A stretch of 64,000 nucleotides of DNA from Acinetobacter lwoffii (GTDB taxonomy: Bacteria > Pseudomonadota > Gammaproteobacteria > Pseudomonadales > Moraxellaceae): NCBI RefSeq assembly GCF_029024105.1, contig NZ_CP118963.1, forward strand, positions 2,790,001-2,854,000. Reading direction: 5' to 3'. The notes beneath the pieces are model-generated. The model was not told the DNA's origin and did not search any database. It saw only the letters and a list, made by a program, of their open reading frames with translations. Both the position numbers and the translations under genes were made by a program. This document shows positions 17,507-26,595 of the stretch, piece after piece (the first letter of the stretch is position 1; every line of letters starts with the position of its first letter).

Positions 17507-18412
17507 TTAATGCTTGGAAAAATACTGTTCGCGCCACTCTTTCCAGAAATACATGATGATCCCGAACATCACCACAGCAATTCCCGCAAAAGCATGACTG
17601 CTGATAATTTCATGATTTAAGGTTGCTCCCAATACCAGAGCAATCACCGGCGTCATCACATTACTCAATGAGACAGTCGAAGCATTTAGACGGCGAATCA
17701 GCCAGAAATAACACAGCATTGCCACAATCGAGGACATGATCATGGTAAATACAAAACCAATCATTGCCTGTGTGCTAGGCAACTGAGTCGGCATATGTTG
17801 CCAGATAAAGGGTACCAAAATGACTGAACTCGCTGCGGAGACCAGCAATGAACCCGTCGCCTGCGACATCGGACTCAAGGGTGCACTGATCTGTTTAACC
17901 CAGAAGATCGAGCTGATGTAAGACACCATACTGATCAGCATTAACACCACACCCCAAGGATTAATTTTGCTGTCTGCCGAGTCGGCGAAAACAAAACACA
18001 AACCGGCGACGGCCACTGCCATGCCGAGCCATTGCAGCCAGATCAACTTATGGGTTTTTAAAATCACATGACCGATTAAACCGGCGATCAGCGGTGAAAA
18101 ACCAAAAATCAGTGCCATCAATCCTGAGGTCAGATAATTGGCCGCCAGATAAATAAACAGCTGCGCGCCGATTAAATTCAAACTGCCTGCCAGATAACTT
18201 TTCATTGAAGTGCGGTCAAAAGGCAGCGGGTCGCGCATGATTTTCAACAGGAACAACGCAATAATCGAGGCACCAAAATAGCGAATGATCAGCACCCACA
18301 TCGGGTGAATCTCGGCCACGCTCCAGACAATCGCCAGTGGCGTTGTCGCCCAGATCAGCACCAATAAAGCGTAAATACTTGCCGTGACCGGCAATGAAGA
18401 TGAAGAACTCAT
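17507..18412 (-). CDS. DMT-superfamily (EamA) transporter
   Basis: A 301-residue inner-membrane protein with about ten transmembrane segments in two EamA repeats (about residues 15-145 and 160-290). I moved the start to the ATG at 18410-18412, which has AGGAGACTT just before it; the longer frame adds 15 unlikely residues. EamA proteins export metabolites, amino acids or drugs; the substrate is unknown. The gene lies between the CDF gene and the phenylpropionate cluster and is separated from hcaD by a terminator, so a role in the pathway is not indicated. Confidence 0.86.
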   Translation of the reverse strand: MSSSSSLPVTASIYALLVLIWATTPLAIVWSVAEIHPMWVLIIRYFGASIIALFLLKIMRDPLPFDRTSMKSYLAGSLNLIGAQLFIYLAANYLTSGLMALIFGFSPLIAGLIGHVILKTHKLIWLQWLGMAVAVAGLCFVFADSADSKINPWGVVLMLISMVSYISSIFWVKQISAPLSPMSQATGSLLVSAASSVILVPFIWQHMPTQLPSTQAMIGFVFTMIMSSIVAMLCYFWLIRRLNASTVSLSNVMTPVIALVLGATLNHEIISSHAFAGIAVVMFGIIMYFWKEWREQYFSKH

Positions 18413-18526
18413 AAGTCTCCTAAACGAGGCCAAGAAGTTCTGGATCAGCAACTTCAAAAATAGCGTATAGCGAATTCATGCTGAGATGAAGTTTTAATTT
18501 TTGATAAATTCATCAAGTTTCGTGCA

Positions 18527-18559
18527 TAAAAAACAGACCTATGCAAAACATAGGTCTGT
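18527..18559 (-). terminator. terminator of the hcaEFCB-mhpB-hcaD operon
   Basis: A perfect 11-pair stem, ACAGACCTATG with CATAGGTCTGT around a five-base loop (18533-18559). Read leftward it is followed by a T tract (18528-18533), 22-50 bases after the hcaD stop. Confidence 0.92.
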
Positions 18560-18580
18560 CCAAAGATATCTCAATACAAC

Positions 18581-19807
18581 TTAAGCAATTTTGCGTAAGT
18601 CTTGCGCGATATCCAAATGTTTTTCAACATCAAACGCCGTATTTTTGCTGATCATTTTTTTCAAATGACGCATTTCTTTGGCTGCATTCACGGTAATCCC
18701 GCCAACGATCTGACCATCTGTCACACCATACATCACGAATGAATTGTCTGCACCTTTGGCTGCATCCATTTCACCACGGATATGCCATTCAGCTGCGGCC
18801 ATATCGCCGACAAACTGGAAGTTTATATTCAGCTGATCCGTCCAGAACCAGGCCGGATTGGCTTTCGGATGTTCCACACCCATCACGTGACGCGCAAAGA
18901 TGCCTGCCTGAAGGTTGGCATTTTCCCAAGTTTCAACGCGGCGGTGATTGCCACAGTCACGTAACTGAGTCGCAACATCACCCGCTGCATAAATGTCAGC
19001 ATTCGAGGTTTGGCAGTGTTCATTGACTTTGATCGCAACATCAACATCCAGACCTGCATCTAGCGCAAGCTGTGCATTTGGCACGATTCCGATTCCGTAA
19101 ACTACAGCATCAGCACGCAGTTCTTCACCGCCTTCCAGCGTTACCACGACTTCTTCACCATCTAAACGGCAATCTGCAATCTTGGTTTCAAGACGCACAT
19201 CGACCTGGTTTTGACGATGCTGTTCCAGCAGGAATTCGCTCAGGATTTGTGGCGAACAACGACCCATGACCATCGGACCCATTTCGATCACAGTGACCTG
19301 ACAGTCTTTGTAACGTGCTGAAGATGCCAGCTCAAGACCAATCACGCCACCACCAATCAGGATGATACGGCGACCGGCTTGAAGCACAGGCACCAGCGCT
19401 TGTGAATCTTCCAGGTTACGCAGGGTATAAACGTGTTTGCCCAAAGCATCGAAATTAGGCAAACGGCGCGCGGCGCCACCTGTTGCAAGCAAGAGTTTGT
19501 CGTAAGCAACAACATCACCGTTCAGGAGTTCAACCGTTTTCGCTTCGGCATTGATTTTCATCACGCCATTACCGCGAATTGTTTCCACCCCTAAATCTGC
19601 CAGTTTCTGTTCTGACAGGATTTCGATCTTGGTGTCTTCAGGTTTTAGAATTACATCTTTAGACAATGGTGGACGCTCATAAGGAAGATGGCTTTCATCA
19701 CCAATCAAGGTAATTTTGCCTTCATACTTGTTGCCACGAAGTTCTAAAATTGCACTCGCACCTGCCTGGCCGGCACCCACAATCACGATGTTGTTTACAT
19801 TGCTCAT
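18581..19807 (-). CDS. hcaD: ferredoxin-NAD reductase component of phenylpropionate/cinnamate dioxygenase
   Basis: HcaD passes electrons from NADH through FAD to the Rieske ferredoxin HcaC. The 408-residue protein has the FAD-binding GAGQAG at 11-16 near the start, ESHLPYERPPLSKDV typical of ring-dioxygenase reductases, an NAD-binding IILIGGGVIGLELA, and ADIYAAGDVA. It begins four bases after mhpB stops, so the two are surely cotranscribed. It is the last gene before a strong terminator. In E. coli hcaD directly follows hcaB; here mhpB lies between them. Confidence 0.93.
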   Translation of the reverse strand: MSNVNNIVIVGAGQAGASAILELRGNKYEGKITLIGDESHLPYERPPLSKDVILKPEDTKIEILSEQKLADLGVETIRGNGVMKINAEAKTVELLNGDVVAYDKLLLATGGAARRLPNFDALGKHVYTLRNLEDSQALVPVLQAGRRIILIGGGVIGLELASSARYKDCQVTVIEMGPMVMGRCSPQILSEFLLEQHRQNQVDVRLETKIADCRLDGEEVVVTLEGGEELRADAVVYGIGIVPNAQLALDAGLDVDVAIKVNEHCQTSNADIYAAGDVATQLRDCGNHRRVETWENANLQAGIFARHVMGVEHPKANPAWFWTDQLNINFQFVGDMAAAEWHIRGEMDAAKGADNSFVMYGVTDGQIVGGITVNAAKEMRHLKKMISKNTAFDVEKHLDIAQDLRKIA

Positions 19808-19811
19808 TTTA

Positions 19812-20777
19812 TTAACCTTTTAACTCTGCAGATACGATACCGAAGCCGGCAATCCATTCGCTGATGTCTTCATAGCAATGCGTGGTCATTTCATACTCAC
19901 CCATTTCGCTTAAGGCAGCGAAGGCAGCCATCCAAGAACGGACTTCCTGACCACCACGACCACCATCATGGCGGATTTCAGCTTCAGTCATCGCTTCTAA
20001 TGTTGCAAAATCAGCATGCTTGAAGGTTTCTAGCAGGGCAATATCCCATTCAGCATTCAAAGGCATGGCAACTGACGTATCTCCTGCTGCCAGCTTTTGA
20101 CCCACTGCAATAATCTTGGATTGACGTGCATGACGTGCTTCAGGCGTTGGATAACGGCCTGCAATCAGGAACTCTTCCACTTCAGGGGGTACAGCACCCA
20201 TTTGTGGTGTTGGTGGATCATGTGACAGACCACCCGTACCTAAAACAAGCACACGCTCATTTTCAAGGTTTAAAGACTTGATATATTGACCCACAGCACG
20301 GCCCAAAGCGATGGTACGCTGGGTGGTTGGCATCGGTGCTGCAGCGCCATTAATAAAAATTGGAATCGTTGGATAACGGTCAAGTTTGCCTTCACACAGG
20401 AAATGTAAGGGCTGAGTCACGCCATGGTCGGCCTGCATACGGTAGGAGTAGGCAACATCCACACCTTCATCCAGTACACGTCGAACCAGATCTAATGCCT
20501 TGTCTTCAGGTACATCAATATGGTCATTGTCCTTGCCATAATCCCAGTCACCTGCGGCTTTGGCACGAATACCCACGCAGAAACTTGGCATCAGGTCATA
20601 GAAGAAACCATTAAAATGGTCAGGACCAAAAGTGATGATCAGGGTTGGGTCGTAAGCTTTTACTTCAGCAGAGAGTTTTTCAAAAGCAGCACGAACTTTT
20701 TGCTCTTTTGATTGATCTTGAGGTGAAGCAAGTTCCATTAAAGGACTGTGCGATGCACAAATAAGTTTAACGGCCAT
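19812..20777 (-). CDS. mhpB: 2,3-dihydroxyphenylpropionate 1,2-dioxygenase
   Basis: MhpB is the Fe(II) extradiol dioxygenase that opens the ring of 2,3-dihydroxyphenylpropionate or 2,3-dihydroxycinnamate by meta cleavage. It is a type III (LigB-like) enzyme of 321 residues. The active-site histidines are H118 in MQADHGVTQPL and H186 in GGLSHDPP, equivalent to E. coli H115 and H179. MAVKLICASHSPLME is the standard start. It sits inside the hca operon, between hcaB (73 bases upstream) and hcaD (four bases downstream), which joins the upper and lower pathways in one transcript. Confidence 0.95.
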   Translation of the reverse strand: MAVKLICASHSPLMELASPQDQSKEQKVRAAFEKLSAEVKAYDPTLIITFGPDHFNGFFYDLMPSFCVGIRAKAAGDWDYGKDNDHIDVPEDKALDLVRRVLDEGVDVAYSYRMQADHGVTQPLHFLCEGKLDRYPTIPIFINGAAAPMPTTQRTIALGRAVGQYIKSLNLENERVLVLGTGGLSHDPPTPQMGAVPPEVEEFLIAGRYPTPEARHARQSKIIAVGQKLAAGDTSVAMPLNAEWDIALLETFKHADFATLEAMTEAEIRHDGGRGGQEVRSWMAAFAALSEMGEYEMTTHCYEDISEWIAGFGIVSAELKG

Positions 20778-20797
20778 GAGAGACTCCTAGAAGGAAA

Positions 20798-20820
20798 GCA
20801 GCCCTGAGAGAAGAGGCTGC
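20798..20820 (-). other. intra-operon stem-loop between hcaB and mhpB
   Basis: GCAGCC and GGCTGC pair across an 11-base loop in the only sizeable gap of the hca operon (73 bases). There is no T tract, so it is more likely an mRNA-processing or stability element than a terminator. Confidence 0.5.
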
Positions 20821-20850
20821 CGGTAAGTCCATTTGAATGAGACTAGATGT

Positions 20851-21666
20851 TTATTCGTCAAAGAAACCTGCACGTGGCTGACGTAGGCCACGAATACCCA
20901 AACCGCATTCTGCATTGATCAGAACACCAGTCAGAGGACGGTTATTTTGACGAGATGCCAACAGCACGTATGAACCGGTCATATCTTCCGGTTCAGGCAA
21001 GAAATTCAGTGGCATGCCACGTGCAATTTTCTCAGGATCACGTGCATCGAGCAGGCCCACATTTTCCTGACCGAGCGATGCCGCGCCTTTGATATTCACA
21101 TTCATACCTGACGGTGCAACAGCGTTCACTCGTACTTTAGGCGCAAGCTCGTAAGCCAGTTCTTTCATAATCCCGACACCTGCATGCTTAGATGCAGTAT
21201 ATACAGGGCCTCCGCCAGCGGAGTACAGTGCCGAATTAGACAAAGTAAATATGATAGAACCTTCAGAAGCGATCAATGCATCCAGTGCAGCCTTCGCACC
21301 GAGGATCAGAGATTTGGTATTAATGCCCATAATCTCGTCAAAGGCTTTTTCCAGCTGCTCACCAGAGGTATTGACGATATCGGCATAGTGATCCCAAATA
21401 CCGGCATTACCAACGAAACAATCGAGTTTACCGAAACGTTCCACAGTGGCTTGAACTGCACGAACGTTATCTGCATAGCTGGCTACATCACCTTCGATCG
21501 CAAGAACTTTTCCACCGAAGTGTTCATTTAATGCATCTACTTTAGCTTTTGAACGTTGAAGAACCGCAACTTGTGCACCTTCCTCAATAAAACGCTCGAC
21601 CAAAGCCCAGCCTAAGCCTGAACCACCACCAGTAATAAGTGCAACTTCGCCCTGTAGCCAACCCAT
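20851..21666 (-). CDS. hcaB: phenylpropionate/cinnamate dihydrodiol dehydrogenase
   Basis: HcaB oxidises the cis-dihydrodiol made by HcaEF back to an aromatic catechol with NAD. It is a 271-residue short-chain dehydrogenase: the nucleotide motif TGGGSGLG starts at residue 12, NAG is at 87-89, and the catalytic residues are S143 in LSNSALYSAGGG and Y156/K160 in YTASK. Its ATG lies two bases past the hcaC stop. Context on both sides (dioxygenase subunits and mhpB) fixes the substrate class. Confidence 0.94.
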   Translation of the reverse strand: MGWLQGEVALITGGGSGLGWALVERFIEEGAQVAVLQRSKAKVDALNEHFGGKVLAIEGDVASYADNVRAVQATVERFGKLDCFVGNAGIWDHYADIVNTSGEQLEKAFDEIMGINTKSLILGAKAALDALIASEGSIIFTLSNSALYSAGGGPVYTASKHAGVGIMKELAYELAPKVRVNAVAPSGMNVNIKGAASLGQENVGLLDARDPEKIARGMPLNFLPEPEDMTGSYVLLASRQNNRPLTGVLINAECGLGIRGLRQPRAGFFDE

Positions 21667-21668
21667 GC

Positions 21669-21995
21669 TTACTCTCCTGCCATCTCTACAAACAATTGAC
21701 CATCTTCAACAATCACTGGGAATGTTTTGATTGGATCAGTTGCAGGTAGACACAATGCTTCACCTGTTTTTAAACAGAAACGTGCTGAATGCAATGGACA
21801 TTCCACAGTACCGTCATCTTCAAGATAACCTTCAGACATAGAAGCATTACCATGACTGCATTTATCGTTCATAGCGAAGAATTCACCGCCATTGTTAAAT
21901 ACAGCCAGCGCTTCGATACCGTTTACGCCACAATCTACTTTTAACGCTTCGCCTTCGTCTAATTCGTCAACTTGGCAAACAAAAATCTTATTCAT
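21669..21995 (-). CDS. hcaC: Rieske ferredoxin component of phenylpropionate/cinnamate dioxygenase
   Basis: HcaC is the small [2Fe-2S] ferredoxin that carries electrons from HcaD to the oxygenase. Its 108 residues hold a full Rieske site, CxH-17-CxxH, at C46/H48 (DKCSHGNA) and C66/H69 (VECPLHSARF). The start codon overlaps the hcaF stop (TAATG), which indicates translational coupling. Confidence 0.95.
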   Translation of the reverse strand: MNKIFVCQVDELDEGEALKVDCGVNGIEALAVFNNGGEFFAMNDKCSHGNASMSEGYLEDDGTVECPLHSARFCLKTGEALCLPATDPIKTFPVIVEDGQLFVEMAGE

Positions 21996-22513
21996 TAGAA
22001 GAACACACTCAAGTTATGTGAGCTATATGTCGCTTGATCAAGCGTGATCTTACGGTTGAAGATCTGGAAGCCGAGGCCACCTTCAACTTTACGGATCTTG
22101 TCATGGCGTTTACCGCAGTAAATGACAATGTCTTTCTCTTTTTGCGTACGATATAGCAAATAGGTTACGTACACGTCGTATTCGCCTTCAACTTCAGTTG
22201 GCTCTACGATCACGTTGCTCACCATGTGGGTGGTACGTGACGGAGGCTCTTCAGCCCAAGCCATACCGGTTTCCAGACGCGCTACACGACGCTCTAAAAG
22301 GTCTTTTGAATCGTTGAACACCCAAGTGGTAGGTGGTTCAACTGAACGACGACGGTCACGGGTTTGTGCGTTTGGTGTGGTACGTAGCGTGTAAGAAATA
22401 TCTTCAGCTAACGTATCCAACCATTCGCGGAATTTCCAATCGTCTAGCAATTTTGCTTCGCGATACAGGAACTGACTAATTTGGTGATGAAGTTCTAAGC
22501 TGATTTGACTCAT
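21995..22513 (-). CDS. hcaF: phenylpropionate/cinnamate dioxygenase beta subunit
   Basis: HcaF is the non-catalytic, structural beta subunit of the ring-hydroxylating oxygenase. At 172 residues with a SnoaL-like alpha+beta fold it matches the family. Typical stretches are FLYREAKLLDDWKFREWLD and ARLETGMAWAEEPPSRTTH. Its start overlaps the hcaE stop by four bases (ATGA) and its stop overlaps hcaC, so the order E-F-C is tightly coupled. Confidence 0.95.
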   Translation of the reverse strand: MSQISLELHHQISQFLYREAKLLDDWKFREWLDTLAEDISYTLRTTPNAQTRDRRRSVEPPTTWVFNDSKDLLERRVARLETGMAWAEEPPSRTTHMVSNVIVEPTEVEGEYDVYVTYLLYRTQKEKDIVIYCGKRHDKIRKVEGGLGFQIFNRKITLDQATYSSHNLSVFF

Positions 22514-23877
22514 TTCATAAGCTCCTTCTCATATTCGTCAGCTGCTTTTTCCACGTCTTCCCATTTTTCATGGATCAATAAATCTGCCCAGCGGCGGTAC
22601 ATACCACGTGCTGCAGTTTCAGAGAAAATGTAGTTGGTGATACCCGGGATACCATCTTCACGTACTTTTTCGTTGCCTTTACCCATTTCCATAATGAGTT
22701 TATTTTGACGCGCTTTGTAACCACGTAAAACTTTTTGAATTTCAATCCAGTTCTCAGAGTCATCTTGCTCGAGGAAACCGGCTGGACCAAAGGCACGCGT
22801 TGCAGAACGTTCAAATGCTTCTTTCACTTCTTGAGATGCTTCAGCATCCGCAATACAGAATGCCCATACTTCGGTTTTGTTTGGACCACGTGGATGCCAT
22901 ACGCGAAGTGTTGCAGTACCGTTCAACCAAGACAAAGTTGGGAACATGGTGTTGTGACCTGCAAGACGCAGTGCACGAGTCTCGCCTAGGCGCTCTTTAA
23001 CTTCGTCGTAAGTTTCACGGAAGTAGTTGGCAACTTCACCGTCAACCCATACGTTTGCGTCTGGTTTCTCTGTGAAGAAGAAGCCTGAACCATGACCACG
23101 TGAACCGTACTGGATCGCGTCTTTGGCAGTTTCCCAAACTGGACGAGCCGTTTGTGCAGCACCTAATTTCTTAGAAGATTCGTCGTCTGGTTTCGCGCCC
23201 AATACTTGGATCGCAGAAGCGTGAGAGAACAAGGCGTGGTATTGGTCAGATGCGAACTGTTCAGCCGCAAATTTCCAGTTACACTCGATTTCCCACTTGT
23301 GGACACCACCGATAATTTCTGTACCACCTGGACGACGGTCAACAACGCCATCTAAGTACCAAGCGATATCGCCCATGTATTCTTCAAGATCAGGTGTGGT
23401 TTCATCCCAACAAGCGAATACCAAGCCTTTGTAAGACTTCACACGATTCACTTCAACCAGACCCCATTGCTCTTTACATGCACCATGTGGGTAAGCACGA
23501 TCTTCAAGCGGGATATCTTTTAAAGAACCGTCAATGCCGTATGACCAGCCGTGGTACGGGCAAGTAAATGCACGGGTATTACCACAGTCAGCGAAGCTTA
23601 CACGCATAGAACGGTGACGGCACTGGTTTAAAAATGCTTTGATTGAGCCATCTTTTTGACGTGCCACAATGATTGGATCTTCGCCCATGTAGGTGTTGAA
23701 GAAATCACCAGCCTTAGGAATTTGGCTTTCATGGCAAAGGAATAACCAAGTACGACCGAAAACACGTTCGAGTTCTAATTCGTAAATGTCAGGATCTGTA
23801 TAAATAGATGGCGTAATACGTCCATTTTGTGCATCGACTAAAGCATCGATTTCGCGCACATCAATTTTTCCACTCAT
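22510..23877 (-). CDS. hcaE: phenylpropionate/cinnamate dioxygenase alpha subunit
   Basis: HcaE is the catalytic subunit that adds O2 to the 2,3 positions of 3-phenylpropionate or cinnamate. The 455 residues closely follow my recollection of the E. coli protein over their whole length. The Rieske ligands are C86/H88 (CRHRSM) and C106/H109 (CPYHGWSYG). The mononuclear iron site includes D211, H214 and H219 in SDQYHALFSHA. CAGGAGAGC precedes the ATG. It is the first gene of the operon and divergent from hcaR. A related aromatic acid as true substrate cannot be excluded. Confidence 0.96.
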   Translation of the reverse strand: MSGKIDVREIDALVDAQNGRITPSIYTDPDIYELELERVFGRTWLFLCHESQIPKAGDFFNTYMGEDPIIVARQKDGSIKAFLNQCRHRSMRVSFADCGNTRAFTCPYHGWSYGIDGSLKDIPLEDRAYPHGACKEQWGLVEVNRVKSYKGLVFACWDETTPDLEEYMGDIAWYLDGVVDRRPGGTEIIGGVHKWEIECNWKFAAEQFASDQYHALFSHASAIQVLGAKPDDESSKKLGAAQTARPVWETAKDAIQYGSRGHGSGFFFTEKPDANVWVDGEVANYFRETYDEVKERLGETRALRLAGHNTMFPTLSWLNGTATLRVWHPRGPNKTEVWAFCIADAEASQEVKEAFERSATRAFGPAGFLEQDDSENWIEIQKVLRGYKARQNKLIMEMGKGNEKVREDGIPGITNYIFSETAARGMYRRWADLLIHEKWEDVEKAADEYEKELMK

Positions 23878-24158
23878 GAAAAGCTCTCCTGTGACCTATC
23901 TTTGGCACAAAGTAATAGACTCAACTTTTCAACGATGATGGATTTGACAGCGTTTTTCGGGAAATATTTTTTTTGTTTCAATTAAGAGCTTAAAGCAATT
24001 ATTAAGCACGTGAATTTTTATATTAAAACATCTATTAATTCCGCCAGAGCATTTAGTTTATGAATGGGAAAATAATCTTCACGACATAGTTGTTTATAGA
24101 TTATACTTTGAGGAAATTATAGTAAGACATTTTTTGGATTACTCTTTGGGTTGATGAC
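23878..24158. promoter_or_regulatory. hcaE-hcaR divergent control region
   Basis: A 281-base AT-rich gap between the divergent dioxygenase operon and its LysR gene. By family precedent the HcaR sites and both promoters are here. I see several AT-rich partial dyads (for example near TTATAGATTATAC, about 24093-24105) but cannot single out a T-N11-A box with confidence. Confidence 0.55.
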
Positions 24159-25067
24159 ATGGAATTACGACACCTTCGCTACTTTATCACCGTTGCTGAA
24201 GAGCTCAATTTTAGTAAGGCAGCACTTAAACTTTATACGGCTCAACCCTCACTTAGCCAGCAAATCAAAGACCTGGAAGAAGATGTCGGGGTAAAGCTAC
24301 TCAACCGAACCAAACGTAAAGTAGAGCTGACCGAAGAAGGCGCCGTATTCCTGGAACAGGCTCGTCTCACCCTGGCACAGGCGGACAAAGCCGTTGCCAT
24401 GGCACGTCAGGTGTCACAGGCCAAGCAGCAAATGCTCCGCATCGGTTTTGTACCGGTGGCCGAGATGAAAATCTTCCCGTATATCTTGCCAAATCTACGT
24501 GTACAGAACTCGGATTTAAAAATTGAACTGCTCAGCCTGAACAACAATGAGCAAATGCGTTTGTTAAAAAAAGGTGATCTAGATCTGACATTTACCCGTC
24601 ATAATTTCAATAGTGATGAAATTGAAAGCCAGTTCGTGATTCGTGAACCGCTGATTTTTCTCCTGCCTAAAGATCATCCCTTAGCAAAATACGAAAGAAT
24701 TCCTGTTAAAGCATTGAATGGTATTGATTTTATTATTCCATCAGCAGAGCAGTCCTTGACCCTGAACCAGGCTATTCTGGACTTTGCCAAAGCCAACGGC
24801 ATTGAACTCAATATCGTGCAAAAGGCCGATAATATTTTATTTAATATCAACTCGATCGGAATGGGCCTAGGCTGTACCATTTTGCCTGGCTATATTGCAC
24901 CACTAACCATGGATAATACCGTGATTCGTCCGCTGGACGTGGAGTTGCCCTATTTAGACCTGTATGTCAGCTACCATAAAAACAACAAATCCTATGTCGT
25001 GAGCAAATTTCTTGAGCTTTTGACCCGTGTGTTCTATCTGGATATTAACCGTAGCGAACAAAATTAA
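24159..25067 (+). CDS. hcaR: LysR-type activator of the hca genes
   Basis: A 302-residue LysR regulator, divergent from hcaE, which fits HcaR, the activator that responds to phenylpropionate or cinnamate. It starts MELRHLRYFITVAEELNFSK, a classic LysR helix-turn-helix opening (SKAALKLYTAQPSLSQQIK), and has an effector domain from about residue 90 (MLRIGFVPVAEMKIF). The assignment to hca rests on position and family. Whether it also controls mhpC, the porin and mhpDFE is open. Confidence 0.87.
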   Translation: MELRHLRYFITVAEELNFSKAALKLYTAQPSLSQQIKDLEEDVGVKLLNRTKRKVELTEEGAVFLEQARLTLAQADKAVAMARQVSQAKQQMLRIGFVPVAEMKIFPYILPNLRVQNSDLKIELLSLNNNEQMRLLKKGDLDLTFTRHNFNSDEIESQFVIREPLIFLLPKDHPLAKYERIPVKALNGIDFIIPSAEQSLTLNQAILDFAKANGIELNIVQKADNILFNINSIGMGLGCTILPGYIAPLTMDNTVIRPLDVELPYLDLYVSYHKNNKSYVVSKFLELLTRVFYLDINRSEQN

Positions 25068-25089
25068 TCCTATTTCTTCCCTGCATTAG

Positions 25090-25129
25090 GCATATGCCAT
25101 TCAACTTATGATAGGCATGTGCTTTTTTT
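25090..25129 (+). terminator. terminator of hcaR
   Basis: GCATATGCC pairs with GGCATGTGC across a 15-base loop, followed by seven T, 23 bases after the hcaR stop. The long loop and one mismatch lower the confidence. Confidence 0.6.
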
Positions 25130-25403
25130 GTTTTATTATTTTATGCTTAAGAATCCATTTTTAATTCTATTTTATAATAAAGAATCTATTTCTGGCGCTT
25201 AAATTTTTCACTTGCCCTTGACCCAAATTGTGTATTTTTAGCTCTAAATGTACTGCATTTACCACTTAAGTCTAATAAAGTTTCATTCGGATTTTTCTCA
25301 GTTTAAATAGCTCAAGCCTATAAAAATTATTAGATTTTTATATTTATTCAAATAAATGAGAATCAAACTCACTTAGGTGCGCTACCTTAAATATTTCCGA
25401 TAT
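25130..25403. other. intergenic region between hcaR and mhpC, no gene seen
   Basis: Between the hcaR terminator and the mhpC terminator lie about 270 very AT-rich bases. Both flanking genes end here (convergent), so no promoter is needed. I find no reading frame, RNA gene or repeat. Confidence 0.5.
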
Positions 25404-25433
25404 AAAAAAGGATGACCAAAGCCATCCTTTTTT
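25404..25433. terminator. terminator of mhpC
   Basis: AAAAAAGGATG and CATCCTTTTTT form an 11-pair stem around an eight-base loop. Leftward it ends mhpC, whose stop is 16 bases away; the symmetry lets it work both ways. Confidence 0.9.
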
Positions 25434-25448
25434 AAAACTGTATCAAAC

Positions 25449-26309
25449 TTATTTTACGCCATGAACAGCCAGGTAGTTTTTGATCACAGTGTTGAACTCA
25501 TCTGCTTTTTCAACTTGAGACCAGTGACCGCATTGGCTGAAGATATGTGCATCAGCATTTGGCACGATGTTCAGGATGTCCCAAGTACGAGAAACCGGAA
25601 TCACCACGTCTTGCGTACCATGAATCAATAGTACAGGCACAGTAATGTCTTTCATTTTTTCGAAGTCTAATGGGAATTCGAAACGGTCACGGTCACGTGC
25701 GCCAACCACATCCATTAAACGATTTGATGCATAGTCATTTGCAGCAGAAGCAAAACGTACTTTTACCAGTTCATCAGTAATCAGGTCTTTGTTTACGACA
25801 AACATAGAAAGGGTTTTCTTGATTCCTTCTTCTGTAAGAACTGGGTTTGCGTGAGCTTTAAGTGCAGCTGTCTGTTTCGCACCGCCCGTACCCATAGACA
25901 CGATACCCAAAATACGATCTGGATAATCCAATGCCATCTGGAATGCTAACCAGCCACCCAGAGAGTTACCGACCAACCAGGTTTTTTCGATACCCAAAGC
26001 GTCTAGCGTACGGATCGCATGATCTACCCAGGCACGGATACCATATTCAGTACCCGGTGCAACTACAGTCTGGCCATAACCAATGGTATCAATCGCGATA
26101 CAACGCGCCTGCTCACCAATTTGTGGCAGGTTTAACCACCAGTTTGCCGCAGCCGATACACCCGTACCTGAACCGTGTAAAAATAGAATAGGCGTACCTT
26201 CACCAATTTCGTGGTAATGGGTCAACTCGCCTTCAGCGGTTTCAATCCATTTATCTTCTAAGCCAAAGAATGGATCTGTTTGATAGTCAGGGATTTGAAC
26301 AGTGCTCAT
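25449..26309 (-). CDS. mhpC: 2-hydroxy-6-oxonona-2,4-dienedioate (C-C bond) hydrolase
   Basis: MhpC hydrolyses the meta-cleavage product to 2-hydroxypenta-2,4-dienoate plus succinate (or fumarate from cinnamate). It is a 286-residue alpha/beta hydrolase with the oxyanion motif LHGSGTG at 44-50, the nucleophile S116 in VGNSLGGW, D234 in GTQDVVIP and H262 in CGHWSQVEK. It has its own terminator and lies apart from the hca and mhpDFE operons, between hcaR and the porin, so it is probably a separate transcript. Confidence 0.93.
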   Translation of the reverse strand: MSTVQIPDYQTDPFFGLEDKWIETAEGELTHYHEIGEGTPILFLHGSGTGVSAAANWWLNLPQIGEQARCIAIDTIGYGQTVVAPGTEYGIRAWVDHAIRTLDALGIEKTWLVGNSLGGWLAFQMALDYPDRILGIVSMGTGGAKQTAALKAHANPVLTEEGIKKTLSMFVVNKDLITDELVKVRFASAANDYASNRLMDVVGARDRDRFEFPLDFEKMKDITVPVLLIHGTQDVVIPVSRTWDILNIVPNADAHIFSQCGHWSQVEKADEFNTVIKNYLAVHGVK

Positions 26310-26553
26310 ATTGCTTCCTCTTACAGTCTTTCGCTTGCGTGTCCCTCTATTTTCAAGAATTCGACGTCAAGTTGACTCATTAAAATGACTTGTGTACACC
26401 CTTATATTAACCGCTCAGCCGCAGCAAACTGATACAAAATTACGATTGCACCCTACAAAATAGATATAATTTAAGTATTTGTTTTATATATCAATTTAAA
26501 ATAAAACCCTACTCAATCTAAGCCTTTAATGCAACAATGGAACGCTTAAACCA

Positions 26554-26582
26554 AAAAGCAGCCAGAAGACTGACTGCTTTTA
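26554..26582. terminator. terminator of the OprD-family porin gene
   Basis: AAAAAGCAG and CTGCTTTT pair around a 12-base loop. It lies 14 bases past the porin stop on the minus strand. Confidence 0.75.
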
Positions 26583-26595
26583 AAATATACGGGTA